Below, piece by piece: positions 16,583 to 25,635 of a DNA stretch of 64,000 nt (positions within the stretch are counted from its first letter, which is position 1; each line of letters begins with the position of its first letter). The stretch lies in contig CAVQQP010000019.1 in the NCBI GenBank assembly GCA_963714995.1, positions 62,001 through 126,000 on the forward strand. Direction: 5' to 3'. The notes below the pieces were generated by a model. It was not told where the DNA came from and searched no databases. It saw nothing but the letters and a program-made list of their open reading frames with translations. The translations under genes were made by a program, and so were the position numbers. This DNA comes from Prado023 sp963714995 (lineage in GTDB: Bacteria; Actinomycetota; Actinomycetes; S36-B12; CAIYMF01).

Positions 16583-18154
16583 TCACTGCGTGCGACGCCA
16601 ACGACGCGCTGAGCGATCAGAGCCGAGCAGTGCCAGCACCACGAGCGCGAGCAGCGCCATCAGCTCGGGAAGCACGCCCAGGCGCATCGCCGGGGTCAGC
16701 CCCGCGCGCAGGGGCACGGAGGTCACGGTCGAGTCCGCGGTGAACTCCGCGGTCTGCCACGAGGTGCGCCCGTCGGGGCCGATGACCGCGCTGATCCCCG
16801 AGGTCGCGGCCACGAGGGCCGTGCGCCCGCTGGCCACGGCCTGGACCCGGGTGATGGCCAGCTGCTGCTCCGGCTGGCCGGTCCCGCCGTAGGTGGCGTT
16901 GTTGGTCTGCACCACCACCACCTGCCCGCCGGCCCGCACGGCGTCGCGCACGAGCTCGTCATAGGCGATCTCGAAGCAGATGGCGACCCCGGCCGGGACC
17001 GGGCCGATGGTGAGGAAGCCGACGTCCTCGCCGGCGGCGAAGTCCCGGGGGATCCGGTCGAACCGGGTGATGAAGCGGCTGAGGAGGTCACGGAACGGCA
17101 GGTACTCGCCGAAGGGCACCGGGTGGCGCTTCACGTAGGACTCCCCCGGTCCGGTCACCGGGTCCCAGACCAGGCTGACGTTGAGGATCGTCCCCGGATG
17201 ATCCTCACGGGGCGGGTCGGCCGGGTTGACCACGACACCGCCGACCAGGATCGGGGCACCGATGGCGTCGGCGGCCCGGTCGATCTGCTCAGCGGCATCG
17301 GCGTTGCGCAGCGGATCGATGTCCGAGGAGTTCTCCGGCCAGATCACGGCAACCGGTTGTGGCTGCTCCCCCGCGGCGACCTCGCGGGCGAGCTCCTCGG
17401 TGGCGCGGACATGGTTGTCCAGGACGGCCCGGCGCTGGCTGTTGAAGTCCAGTCCCAGGCGGGGGACGTTGCCCTGCACGATCGCGACCTCGTCGCTCGG
17501 CCCGTCCGGGCCTCCCAGCCCGGCACCACGGGCCAGGCCACCTCCGAGGACGAGCAGTGCGAGGGTCGCCACGGCGATCACCGCGGCGCGCGGGCGGCCG
17601 GCACGCAGGGCATCCCACCCCGCCAGCAGCGCCGTTCCCGCCAGGGCCACGGCGAAGGTGACCAGCGCCGGCCCTCCGAGCGCAGCCCAGCCGACGAGCG
17701 CAGTGTCGGCCTGCGCGAACGCCAGCCGCCCCCACGGGAACCCGCCCCACGGGATGCGCCCGCGCAGCGCCTCCATCACCACCCACAGCAACGGCACCGT
17801 CACGACCCACCCGCGCCTGGCCAGCAGGCCGGGGAGCAGCGCTCCGGCACCGGCCCAGAACGAGGCGCACAGCAATGCCAGCAGCACCCAGGCATCGGGC
17901 CCGAGGACGCGCATCCAGTCGAGCAGGAGCAGGAAGAACGTCATCCCGGCCACGAGCCCCAGCACCGCCCCCCGACCACGTCCCAGCCCCCGGAACGACC
18001 AGACCAGCCCGGCGAACGCGGGCGCCAGGACCCAGCCGGCGAGGGCATCGAAGGGCGGGAAGGCACAGGCCATGAGGACCGCGGATGCCATCCCCACCGC
18101 CGCCCTCGGCAGGAACGCAGGAGCCACCACGTGGGTCGCGGTGGCAGCAGTCAC
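16583..18154 (-). CDS. lnt: Apolipoprotein N-acyltransferase
   Basis: 523 residues. About seven membrane helices in the first 200 residues precede a nitrilase domain (about 220-480). The Glu-Lys-Cys triad is visible in WPENSSDID (Glu), SYVKRHPVPFGEYLP (Lys) and GVAICFEIAYDE (Cys). A final membrane helix closes the protein. It N-acylates the lipid-modified cysteine of lipoproteins at the outer face of the membrane. It stands alone here rather than fused to the mannosyltransferase. Confidence 0.95.
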   Translation of the reverse strand: MTAATATHVVAPAFLPRAAVGMASAVLMACAFPPFDALAGWVLAPAFAGLVWSFRGLGRGRGAVLGLVAGMTFFLLLLDWMRVLGPDAWVLLALLCASFWAGAGALLPGLLARRGWVVTVPLLWVVMEALRGRIPWGGFPWGRLAFAQADTALVGWAALGGPALVTFAVALAGTALLAGWDALRAGRPRAAVIAVATLALLVLGGGLARGAGLGGPDGPSDEVAIVQGNVPRLGLDFNSQRRAVLDNHVRATEELAREVAAGEQPQPVAVIWPENSSDIDPLRNADAAEQIDRAADAIGAPILVGGVVVNPADPPREDHPGTILNVSLVWDPVTGPGESYVKRHPVPFGEYLPFRDLLSRFITRFDRIPRDFAAGEDVGFLTIGPVPAGVAICFEIAYDELVRDAVRAGGQVVVVQTNNATYGGTGQPEQQLAITRVQAVASGRTALVAATSGISAVIGPDGRTSWQTAEFTADSTVTSVPLRAGLTPAMRLGVLPELMALLALVVLALLGSDRSARRWRRTQ

Positions 18155-18175
18155 CGGGACATCATCCCCGACGGC

Positions 18176-18607
18176 TCACGCCGGGGCGACCACCGTGCCC
18201 CGTGCGGTCGTGATCAGGAGCGGCTCGGCCAGGACCTCCGCGGCGTTGTCGCCGCGCTCGGGGGTCCCCCGGCAGACGACATGGGCGGCGAACTCGATCT
18301 CCCGGCTGCGCCGACCGGCGCGGGCCAGGGTCGCGGTCACCTCCACGACGTCGCCGCCCCGCAGGGCGCTGCGGAACTGGACGTCGGAGTACGAGGCGAA
18401 CAGTCCCTCGTCACCGTCCGTGTGGATCATCAGCTCGGTGGCCACGTCCCCGAAGAGAGCCAGGACGTAGGCGCCATCGACGAGGTTCCCCGCGTAGTGC
18501 GCGTGGGAGTACGGCACATAGCGCCGGTGCACCACCTGCAGCCCCACCGCAGCACCGCTCGCTGCCTGGGTCCCAGCCGCGCTGGCGTCCGGCACGTCCA
18601 TGCTCAT
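18176..18607 (-). CDS. kal: 3-aminobutyryl-CoA ammonia-lyase (hotdog fold)
   Basis: 143 residues. The hotdog-like core contains HAHYAGNLVDGAYVLALFGDVATEL and GDEGLFASYSDVQF, closely like clostridial Kal. It removes ammonia from L-3-aminobutyryl-CoA to give crotonyl-CoA, a late step of lysine fermentation. The start overlaps the kamE stop by 4 bases (ATGA), and it is the last gene of a tightly coupled five-gene minus-strand operon. An N-terminal extension of about 20 residues is low complexity. Confidence 0.88.
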   Translation of the reverse strand: MSMDVPDASAAGTQAASGAAVGLQVVHRRYVPYSHAHYAGNLVDGAYVLALFGDVATELMIHTDGDEGLFASYSDVQFRSALRGGDVVEVTATLARAGRRSREIEFAAHVVCRGTPERGDNAAEVLAEPLLITTARGTVVAPA

Positions 18608-19371
18608 CCCTCCCTGACCAGTCGGTGCACCAGGTACGAGGCGACCTCGCCGGGTGTGGTGCCCTTGCCGAAGATGCGGTCGACCCCGAGCTCCCCGGCC
18701 ATCGACTCGTCGAAGCGGGGGCCACCGACCACGATCAGCGGCCGGCGCGCCGCCGGGAACGCCTCGCGGAACGCGGCCGTCATCTCCGCAGTGTTGTGCA
18801 GGTGGGCCTCGCGCTGCGTGACCACCTGCGAGACGAGCACGGCGTCGGCCTTCACCTGACCCGCGGTGGCAACCAGCTCCGGGACCGACACCTGTGCGCC
18901 CAGGTTGTGCACCTCGAGGCCCGAGTAGTACTCCAGGCCCTTCTCGCCGGCGAAGCCCTTGATGTTGAGGATCGCATCGATGCCGACCGTGTGCGCATCG
19001 GTGCCGATGCAGGCCCCCACCACGACCAGCGGCCGACGCAGGCGCTTCCTGATCGCCGCGTTGACCTCCTTGGGCGTGAGCAGGGGGAACTCCCGCTCGA
19101 ACACCTCGACCTTGTCCAGCTCGACGAGATGGTGGACCGGTCCGTAGACCACGAAGAAGGTGAAGTCCGGGCCCATCGCCCTGGCGTGGACCACGAGTGC
19201 CGGGTCGATGCCCATCTTGCGGGCCAGCTGCGCCGCAGCCCCCTCGGCGCGCTTGTCGTGCGGGATGGGCAGCGTGAAGGAGACCTGCACCATCCCGTCG
19301 CCGGTGGCGTCGCCGTAGGGGCGGATCACCCCACCCCTGGCCTCGCCCGAGGAACCAGTGATCCCGGTCAT
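18604..19371 (-). CDS. kamE: D-lysine/beta-lysine 5,6-aminomutase, beta subunit (B12-binding)
   Basis: 255 residues. The adenosylcobalamin-binding motif DxHxxG appears as GTDAHTVGIDAI, followed by a lysine in ILNIKGFAGEKGLEYY, the expected Schiff-base position for PLP in this subunit. GGPRFD near the end is part of the B12 Rossmann fold. With KamD it shifts the terminal amino group of beta-lysine. It overlaps both neighbours by 4 bases. Confidence 0.94.
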   Translation of the reverse strand: MTGITGSSGEARGGVIRPYGDATGDGMVQVSFTLPIPHDKRAEGAAAQLARKMGIDPALVVHARAMGPDFTFFVVYGPVHHLVELDKVEVFEREFPLLTPKEVNAAIRKRLRRPLVVVGACIGTDAHTVGIDAILNIKGFAGEKGLEYYSGLEVHNLGAQVSVPELVATAGQVKADAVLVSQVVTQREAHLHNTAEMTAAFREAFPAARRPLIVVGGPRFDESMAGELGVDRIFGKGTTPGEVASYLVHRLVREG

Positions 19372-20939
19372 GACGGCACCTCCTCGAGGATCGACGCCAC
19401 GGGGTTCAGGTAGCCCTCGGCCCGCTGCACGACGCCGTCGAGGCCCTTGCCCCGGTCAGCGGGACGCTTCATCAGGCCGAACGTGCCGTCGGCGATCGCC
19501 GGCAGCAGCCCGTCGTCGACGATGCGGCCCAGCAGGTCCACCGCCTCGTCGAGGACGTGGTCGGCGCGCGTGGCGATCAGCCCACCGGGCGCCGGGTGGA
19601 AGTCCTCGGCCAGGCCGGCCGCGGCGTTCATCACGTAGCGCACGTTCTGCAGCGCGAGGTCGCGGTCCGACAGCCACGGCGTGACCACGGCCTCGGTCAT
19701 CATCCCCACCAGCAGGATGCCCTGCCCGGTGAGGACCCCGGCGAGGTTGAAGAACCCGTCGAGCAGGTATCCGCGGAAGATGTCGCCGGTCATGTGCTTC
19801 GTCGGGGGCATCCACTTCAGCGGCGCATCCGGGAACAGCGTGCGGGCCAGCAGCGCGTGCGCCAGCTCCAGGCGGAACGAGTCGGGGATCTCCGGGTTGA
19901 TCTCGAACGCGTGCCCGAGTCCCAGCTGCCAGTCGGCCAGCCCCGCCTCCTTGGCGAAGTACTCGTTGAGCAGCTGGCTGACGGTGACCGTGTGCGCCGC
20001 CTCGACCGCGTCGGCCGTCGTCAGGTAGTTGTCCTCGCCGGTGTTGATGATGATCCCGGCCCGGGCGTGCACCTGCCGGGCGAAGTGCTGGTCGGTGAAG
20101 GTGCGGATCGGGTTGATGTCGCGGAAGAGGATCCCGTACATCGAGTCGTTGAGCATCATGTCCAGGCGCTCGAGCCCGGCCATCGTCGCGATCTCGGGCA
20201 TGCACAGCCCGGAGGCGTAGTTGGTCAGGCGGACGTAGCGCCCCAGCTCCTTGGACACGTCGTCCAGGGCGCTGCGCATGATCCGGAAGTTCTCCTGCGT
20301 CGCGTAGGTGCCGGCGTACCCCTCAGTCGTCGCGCCCTCGGGCACGAAGTCCAGCAGGGACTGCCCCGTGGAGCGGATCACGGCGATGACGTCGGCGCCC
20401 TCCCGCGCGGCGGCCTGGGCCTGCGGGACGTCCTCGTGGATGTTCCCGGTCGCGACGATGAGGTAGATCCACGGCCGATGGTCCACCGGGTAGCGGGCGA
20501 GCAGCCGCTCGCGTGCGGCGCGCTGGCGGTCCACCCGGCGCACCCCGGCCCGCGCGGCCCGCAGTGCCGCCGTGGTGGCCGACGAGGCCGCACGTCCCTC
20601 GGGAACCCGGAACTCGACGGAGCCGGCCGCGGCGCGCTGGGCGAGGGTGAGCAGCGGCGCGTCGGCGCCGATCCCGGCCCGGCGCTGGGCAGCCAGGGCA
20701 TCCCAGACCGGCAGGGCGACCCCGTTCTCGAGGCCGACCTGCTCAGCCACGCAGTCAGTGAGCCGATTGACCCACGGGATGCCCTCGACGTCCGCGCCCT
20801 CCAGCCCGGCCATCCGCAGCACCGCCCGCTCGATGGAGACGGTCGTGTGGGCGGCGGCCATCTCGACGACCGGCCGGCCGGCGACCGCCGCCAGCTCGCG
20901 CGCGCGGATGACCTTCGCCGGGTCCAGGTGGAGCCTCAT
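19368..20939 (-). CDS. kamD: D-lysine/beta-lysine 5,6-aminomutase, alpha subunit
   Basis: 523 residues beginning MRLHLDPAKVIRARELA, an N-terminus typical of KamD. Family segments include HTTVSIERAVLRMAGL, ATGNIHEDVPQAQAAAREGAD and STGQSLLDFVPEGATTEG. It forms the TIM-barrel catalytic subunit using adenosylcobalamin and PLP. The ATG at 20939 overlaps the preceding gene's stop by 4 bases, which decides between several possible starts. Confidence 0.94.
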   Translation of the reverse strand: MRLHLDPAKVIRARELAAVAGRPVVEMAAAHTTVSIERAVLRMAGLEGADVEGIPWVNRLTDCVAEQVGLENGVALPVWDALAAQRRAGIGADAPLLTLAQRAAAGSVEFRVPEGRAASSATTAALRAARAGVRRVDRQRAARERLLARYPVDHRPWIYLIVATGNIHEDVPQAQAAAREGADVIAVIRSTGQSLLDFVPEGATTEGYAGTYATQENFRIMRSALDDVSKELGRYVRLTNYASGLCMPEIATMAGLERLDMMLNDSMYGILFRDINPIRTFTDQHFARQVHARAGIIINTGEDNYLTTADAVEAAHTVTVSQLLNEYFAKEAGLADWQLGLGHAFEINPEIPDSFRLELAHALLARTLFPDAPLKWMPPTKHMTGDIFRGYLLDGFFNLAGVLTGQGILLVGMMTEAVVTPWLSDRDLALQNVRYVMNAAAGLAEDFHPAPGGLIATRADHVLDEAVDLLGRIVDDGLLPAIADGTFGLMKRPADRGKGLDGVVQRAEGYLNPVASILEEVPS

Positions 20940-22573
20940 GGGGCCACGCTCCCAGAGTCGGGCAGGCCCTCGCCTGCCGGTGAGTCCTCTGCCAGGTGGA
21001 TCGTGCGCCCATCGAGCACCGTGGCCAGGCACCGCGGTGCGGGGGCTCCGGGTTCCAGCCGTGGCAGCCCGGGCGTCCCCGACCGGGGATCGGTGCTCCA
21101 GCTGGCCACGCGTGCGTCCGGGGCCTGGACCACGAGATCCTCCACAGCCCAGACCGCATAGGTGGCCGGCGCCCCGACCTCGAGCACCCCCGCGTCGTCA
21201 CGGCGCGCAGCCCGCCAGCCGCCACGGGTCGCCGCCGCGAACGCCGCCCGGCCGCTGAGCCGCGCCGCCGGGTTGTGGTGCCACATGGCGGCCCGGACCC
21301 ATTCCCACGGCTCGATCGCCGTCACGGGGCTGTCGGACCCCAGGGCCAGGGAGACTCCCGCACGGACCAGCCCGGCGAAGTCGTGCAGACCGGCGGCCCG
21401 CTCCGGCCCGAGGCGTGCGACGTAGGCCCCGTCCGGCGCACCCCAGTGGGCGTCGAACAGCGGCTGCATGCTGGCCACCACTCCGGCCTCGGCCAGCATC
21501 GCAGCATGCTCCGGTCCTGCCATGGTGAGGTGCTCCATGCGGTGCCGGGCGCCGCGCACGGCCGCCTGACCGCACTGCGCCATGGCCACCCGCAGGCCCT
21601 CGGTGAGGAGGTCGAGGGCCGCATCGCCGATCGCGTGGAAGCCTGCCTGCACACCCGCCCGGGTGCAGGCCACGAGGTGCTCGGTCACGGCGTCCTGCTC
21701 CAGGTACCGGTTGCCGGATGTGCCGGGCGCGTCGGCGTAGGGCCGGCGCAGCAATGCGGTGTGCGACCCCAGCGCGCCGTCGATGAACAGGTCACCGGCC
21801 GCCCCGAGTGCACCCAGGTCGAGCGCGGCGCGTGGTCCGCCGGCCTGGCCCCAGTAGGCCACCAGGTCCGGGCCCGGGGTGGTGCGGGCAAGGTCGATCA
21901 GCGCCCGCAGGTCATCCGCGCCGTTGATGTCCGGCCCGCCGGCCTCGTGCAGGGCCGCCACCCCCGCGGCGGCCGCGTGCTCCCGGGTGGCCCGCTGGGC
22001 GGCACCGCGCAGCCCTCCGGGCATCTGCTCGGTGACGTGCTGGCGGACCAGGTGATGGGCATCGGCGGTCACCCTGCCGGAGTCCTCGAACCCGGCGGCC
22101 GCGCGCAGGCCGGGCACCAGGGCGACGAGCGCGCTGGACACCAGCGCCGAGTGCACGTCCACCCGGGTGAGGTAGACCACCGACCCCCACGTGGCCCGGT
22201 CGATCTCCTCACGGGTGGGCAGGCGCGGGTCCGCCCAGAGGGTCTCGTCCCACCCGTGGCCGACGATCGGCCGGCCACGCAGCCGGCGCGCCTCGGAGGT
22301 GAGGACCTCCAGGAGCGCCGCCCGACTGGCCACGCCGCGCAGGTCCAGGCCCAGCAGGGTCATGCCCGTGGCGGTGTGGTGCACGTGCGCATCGACGAAC
22401 GCCGGCGCCACCAGCGCGCCATCGAGGTCCACCACCGCATCGGCGGAGTCCCGGTGCAGGTCGGCGCCGGACGTGGGCCCGATCCAGGCGATCGTGCCGT
22501 CGACGACCAGCATCGCCCCGGCCCCCGGCACGGACGGCGCGTAGATGGGGCCCCCGTGGAGCAGGAGCCTCAT
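20936..22573 (-). CDS. Amidohydrolase family protein (YtcJ-like) in the lysine-fermentation operon
   Basis: 545 residues. The metal-binding DAHVHH lies at about residue 62, with later ligands in ALHEAGG, GFHAIGDAA and LALGSDSPVTAIEPW, the typical layout of YtcJ-type metal-dependent amidohydrolases. It overlaps kdd and kamD by 4 bases each and so is translated with them. Its substrate is unknown; the context suggests a lysine-pathway intermediate or a lactam derivative, which is speculation. Confidence 0.86.
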   Translation of the reverse strand: MRLLLHGGPIYAPSVPGAGAMLVVDGTIAWIGPTSGADLHRDSADAVVDLDGALVAPAFVDAHVHHTATGMTLLGLDLRGVASRAALLEVLTSEARRLRGRPIVGHGWDETLWADPRLPTREEIDRATWGSVVYLTRVDVHSALVSSALVALVPGLRAAAGFEDSGRVTADAHHLVRQHVTEQMPGGLRGAAQRATREHAAAAGVAALHEAGGPDINGADDLRALIDLARTTPGPDLVAYWGQAGGPRAALDLGALGAAGDLFIDGALGSHTALLRRPYADAPGTSGNRYLEQDAVTEHLVACTRAGVQAGFHAIGDAALDLLTEGLRVAMAQCGQAAVRGARHRMEHLTMAGPEHAAMLAEAGVVASMQPLFDAHWGAPDGAYVARLGPERAAGLHDFAGLVRAGVSLALGSDSPVTAIEPWEWVRAAMWHHNPAARLSGRAAFAAATRGGWRAARRDDAGVLEVGAPATYAVWAVEDLVVQAPDARVASWSTDPRSGTPGLPRLEPGAPAPRCLATVLDGRTIHLAEDSPAGEGLPDSGSVAP

Positions 22574-23631
22574 CTCGCCTCGCCGGCGAGCCGCGCCTCG
22601 AACAGCCGACGGATCGCCGCGTCGTGGCGCAGCAGGTCCAGGGCATAGGCGGCGTGCCCACGGGTGTACCCGTTGCCGATGAGCATCGTGACGTCGGCGG
22701 CCAACCCCTCGGCACCCAGTGCGGCCGCAGTGAACGAGGTGGCCATCGAGAAGAAGATGACCGTCCCGCCCTCCGCGGTGGCCAGGATGGCACCGTGCTC
22801 ACAGCCCGGCACCGTCACGCACACGATCGTGATGTCGGCACCGCTCCCGAGGGCCCCGACGACCGCGTCGGCGACACCGACCGGGTCCCTGGCGTCGGCC
22901 AGGGCCACGACGTCGGCGATCCCGGAGTCGCGCAGGACCTGCGCCTCACGCTCGACGGGCACGATGCCCACGGTGATCCCAGCCCCCTCCGCGCGCGCCG
23001 CAGCCAGGCTCAGGGAGCCGCTCTTGCCGGCACCGCCGAGGACGGCCACCGTCGGGGTGATCCCCCGTGCCCGGTAGTCGCGCACCACGCGGGCAGTCAG
23101 TGCCGGCGCGCCACAGACGTCGTTGATCGACATCGCCAGCTCCTCGGGCATGTCGTCCGGGAGGATCGCCACGATGGACCGGCGGAACAGGATGGCGGTG
23201 CCGTCGCAGGGCACCTGCTCCGAGGTGCCGTCCCACGACGCCAGCCCATCGGTGATCCGCAGCGGGGTGAGCGTCAACGAGACGAGTGTGGCGATCCGAT
23301 CCCCCACCACCAGGCCCAGCGGTGACTCCGGACCGACCTCCTCGACCACCCCGATCAGCATCCCGCCCGAGCCCGTGACCGGGTTGTGCATCTTGCCGCG
23401 GGTGGCGATGATCCCGGCGACCTCGGCGCGCACGGCTGCGCCGTCGCCGGCGTGCTTGTCGTGCAGCTGCTGGAAGCTCGCGGCGTCGAGGTTGAGCCGG
23501 CGCACGCGGACCCGGACCTCGTCGGGGCCGATCTCCGGGGCAGCGTCCAGGCGCCACGCCGCCTGGGGCAGCACGCCCTGCGGCTCCAGGACGCGATGCA
23601 CTCCCACGGCTCGTGCGGTGCGGTGATCCAT
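22570..23631 (-). CDS. kdd: L-erythro-3,5-diaminohexanoate dehydrogenase
   Basis: 353 residues from an ATG with TTGAGGAGG upstream. VAVLGGAGKSGSLSLAAA is the dinucleotide-binding loop; the N-terminal domain is GroES-like but lacks the zinc cysteine clusters of alcohol dehydrogenases, as in Kdd enzymes. IATRGKMHNPVTGSGGML and SINDVCGAPALTARVV match the family. It oxidatively deaminates 3,5-diaminohexanoate to 5-amino-3-oxohexanoate. It is the first gene of the minus-strand operon. Confidence 0.93.
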   Translation of the reverse strand: MDHRTARAVGVHRVLEPQGVLPQAAWRLDAAPEIGPDEVRVRVRRLNLDAASFQQLHDKHAGDGAAVRAEVAGIIATRGKMHNPVTGSGGMLIGVVEEVGPESPLGLVVGDRIATLVSLTLTPLRITDGLASWDGTSEQVPCDGTAILFRRSIVAILPDDMPEELAMSINDVCGAPALTARVVRDYRARGITPTVAVLGGAGKSGSLSLAAARAEGAGITVGIVPVEREAQVLRDSGIADVVALADARDPVGVADAVVGALGSGADITIVCVTVPGCEHGAILATAEGGTVIFFSMATSFTAAALGAEGLAADVTMLIGNGYTRGHAAYALDLLRHDAAIRRLFEARLAGEAR

Positions 23632-23722
23632 GATCCTCCTCAACTCCGGGCTCCAGCCTATCCACCAGTCCGACACGAAGATACTCCGTTCCGATGCGTG
23701 GCCCTACAGCGATTCCTTCCGT

Positions 23723-23728
23723 TATGCT
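23723..23728 (+). promoter_or_regulatory. Candidate -10 element for a leaderless kamA transcript
   Basis: TATGCT at 23723-23728 lies 6 bases before the kamA ATG, so transcription would start at or next to the start codon. No ribosome-binding site is visible before that ATG, consistent with leaderless translation, which is common in actinobacteria. No clear -35 was found. Confidence 0.4.
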
Positions 23729-23734
23729 GACCGA

Positions 23735-25153
23735 ATGACGGACATCCTTGATCCCTTCCTGCCCAGCGACGTTCAGGACCTGCACGTCCCGGAGCAGCCG
23801 TACATGTACCGGCGCGTGATCCTCTCCGAGCCGGACTGGACCCGCTTCCCGGGCTGGGCGGACGTGACCGAGGAGCAGTGGCGCTCAGCGCAGTGGCAGC
23901 GCGCGCACTGCATCAAGACCTCCCGGCAGCTGCGTTCCCTCATGGGCGACCTGCTCGATGAGCAGGTCTACGCCGACCTCGATGCGGACCTCGCCCACAA
24001 GGCCACCATGTCGATGCTCGTCCCGCCGCAGATGATCAACACGATGATGCGCGGCGTCACCCCGTCGGGTCCCGGCTCGCTGACCGAGGCGTTCTACGCC
24101 GATCCGATCCGGCGCTACATGCTGCCGATGCTCACCGATCGCCGGACCGAGTGGGGCAGCCACCCCTACGCGTCCCGTGACTCGCTGCACGAGCAGGCCA
24201 TGTGGGTCGCCGAGGGCCTGACCCACCGGTACCCGACGAAGGTCCTGGCCGAGCTGCTGAGCACCTGCCCCCAGTACTGCGGGCACTGCACGCGGATGGA
24301 CCTCGTCGGGAACTCCACGCCGAGCGTGGACAAGCTCAAGCTGGTCCTCAAGCCGGTCGACCGGCAGGAGGCGCACATGGCCTACCTGCGCCTGCACCCA
24401 CATGTGCGCGACGTCGTGGTCTCCGGCGGCGATGTCGCCAACCTGCCCTGGCCGCGGCTCGAGTCCTACATCGACGGGCTGCTGGACATCGACAACATCC
24501 GAGACATCCGGCTGGCGACCAAGGCCCTCATGGCCCTGCCCCAGCACTGGCTGTCCGCCGATGTCGTCGACGGCATGGGCCGGGTGGCGGCGAAGGCGCG
24601 CTCCCGCGGGGTGTCGCTGGCCATCCACACGCACGTCAACAACGCCGCGTCGATCACCCCGCTGGTCGCCGAGGCGGTGCGCGCGATGTTCGACGCCGGC
24701 GTGCGCGACGTGCGCAACCAGGGCGTGCTGCTCGAGGGCGTCAACGCCACCTCGACCGACCTGCTCGACCTGAGCTTCACCCTGCTCGACGGTGCCGGGA
24801 TCATGCCCTACTACTTCTACATGTGCGACATGATCCCCAACGCCGAGCACTGGCGGGTGCCGTTGCACAAGGCCCAGGAGCTGCAGCACGCGATCATGGG
24901 CTACCTGCCCGGGTTCGCCACCCCGCGGATCGTCTGCGACGTCCCGTACGTCGGCAAGCGCTGGGTGCACCAGGTGCACACCTACGACCAGATCCTGGGC
25001 ATCTCGGAGTGGACCAAGAACTACCGCACCGGGATCGAGTTCGAGGATCCCAACGCCCTGTCGCGCAACTACCGCTACTACGACCCGATCCACACCCTGC
25101 CCGAGGAGGGACAGCGCTGGTGGGCACGGCACGGCGACGAGGACCCCAGCTGA
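23735..25153 (+). CDS. kamA: Lysine 2,3-aminomutase (radical SAM)
   Basis: 472 residues. The radical-SAM cluster motif CxxxCxxC is in STCPQYCGHCTRMD near residues 178-185. The PLP-binding part is in the C-terminal third (GYLPGFATPRIVCDVP). It converts L-alpha-lysine to L-beta-lysine, the first step of lysine fermentation. It is divergent from the kdd-to-kal operon with a 103-bp shared promoter region. KamA is sometimes used for osmolyte synthesis instead, but the kamDE-kdd-kal neighbours point to catabolism. Confidence 0.95.
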   Translation: MTDILDPFLPSDVQDLHVPEQPYMYRRVILSEPDWTRFPGWADVTEEQWRSAQWQRAHCIKTSRQLRSLMGDLLDEQVYADLDADLAHKATMSMLVPPQMINTMMRGVTPSGPGSLTEAFYADPIRRYMLPMLTDRRTEWGSHPYASRDSLHEQAMWVAEGLTHRYPTKVLAELLSTCPQYCGHCTRMDLVGNSTPSVDKLKLVLKPVDRQEAHMAYLRLHPHVRDVVVSGGDVANLPWPRLESYIDGLLDIDNIRDIRLATKALMALPQHWLSADVVDGMGRVAAKARSRGVSLAIHTHVNNAASITPLVAEAVRAMFDAGVRDVRNQGVLLEGVNATSTDLLDLSFTLLDGAGIMPYYFYMCDMIPNAEHWRVPLHKAQELQHAIMGYLPGFATPRIVCDVPYVGKRWVHQVHTYDQILGISEWTKNYRTGIEFEDPNALSRNYRYYDPIHTLPEEGQRWWARHGDEDPS

Positions 25154-25187
25154 GCACCGGCGAGCAGCGCCCGACCTGAGCCTGGGA

Positions 25188-25625
25188 CTACGGGACGAAC
25201 TGGTCCTCGAACGGGACGGACAGCACCACCGTCGTGCGCGTCGAGACGCCGGCGATGGCCCGGATGTCGCTGAGCAGTGCCTCGAGGTCCACCGGCGAGG
25301 ACACCCGGACCTTGAGGATGTATGCCTCGTCGCCGGCCACCGAGTAGCAGGCCTCCACACCTGGGATCCTGGCGATCTTCTTCGGGGCCTCATCCTCCGC
25401 GGAGGCGTCGAAGGCCTTGATGGACACGAAGGCCGTCAGCGACAGCCCCAGGGCCTCGGGGTCGATGACGGCGCGATACCCCCGGATGACGCCACGCTTC
25501 TCGAGGCGGCGGACCCGCTGGTGCACCGCCGAGGTCGACAGGCCGGTCTCCTTGCCCAGGTCGGTGAAGGACATCCGGCCGTCCCTGGCGAGCAGGGCCA
25601 CGATCCTGCGGTCGATGTCCTCCAT
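25188..25625 (-). CDS. Lrp/AsnC family transcriptional regulator
   Basis: 145 residues. The N-terminal winged helix-turn-helix (LARDGRMSFTDLGKETGLSTSAVHQRVRRLE) precedes a RAM ligand-binding domain (SIKAFDASAEDEAPKKIARIPGVEACYSVAGDEAYILKV). Convergent with kamA, it is a good candidate amino-acid-responsive regulator of the lysine genes, though this is inferred from position only. Confidence 0.93.
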   Translation of the reverse strand: MEDIDRRIVALLARDGRMSFTDLGKETGLSTSAVHQRVRRLEKRGVIRGYRAVIDPEALGLSLTAFVSIKAFDASAEDEAPKKIARIPGVEACYSVAGDEAYILKVRVSSPVDLEALLSDIRAIAGVSTRTTVVLSVPFEDQFVP

Positions 25626-25635
25626 GGGCGCGATC

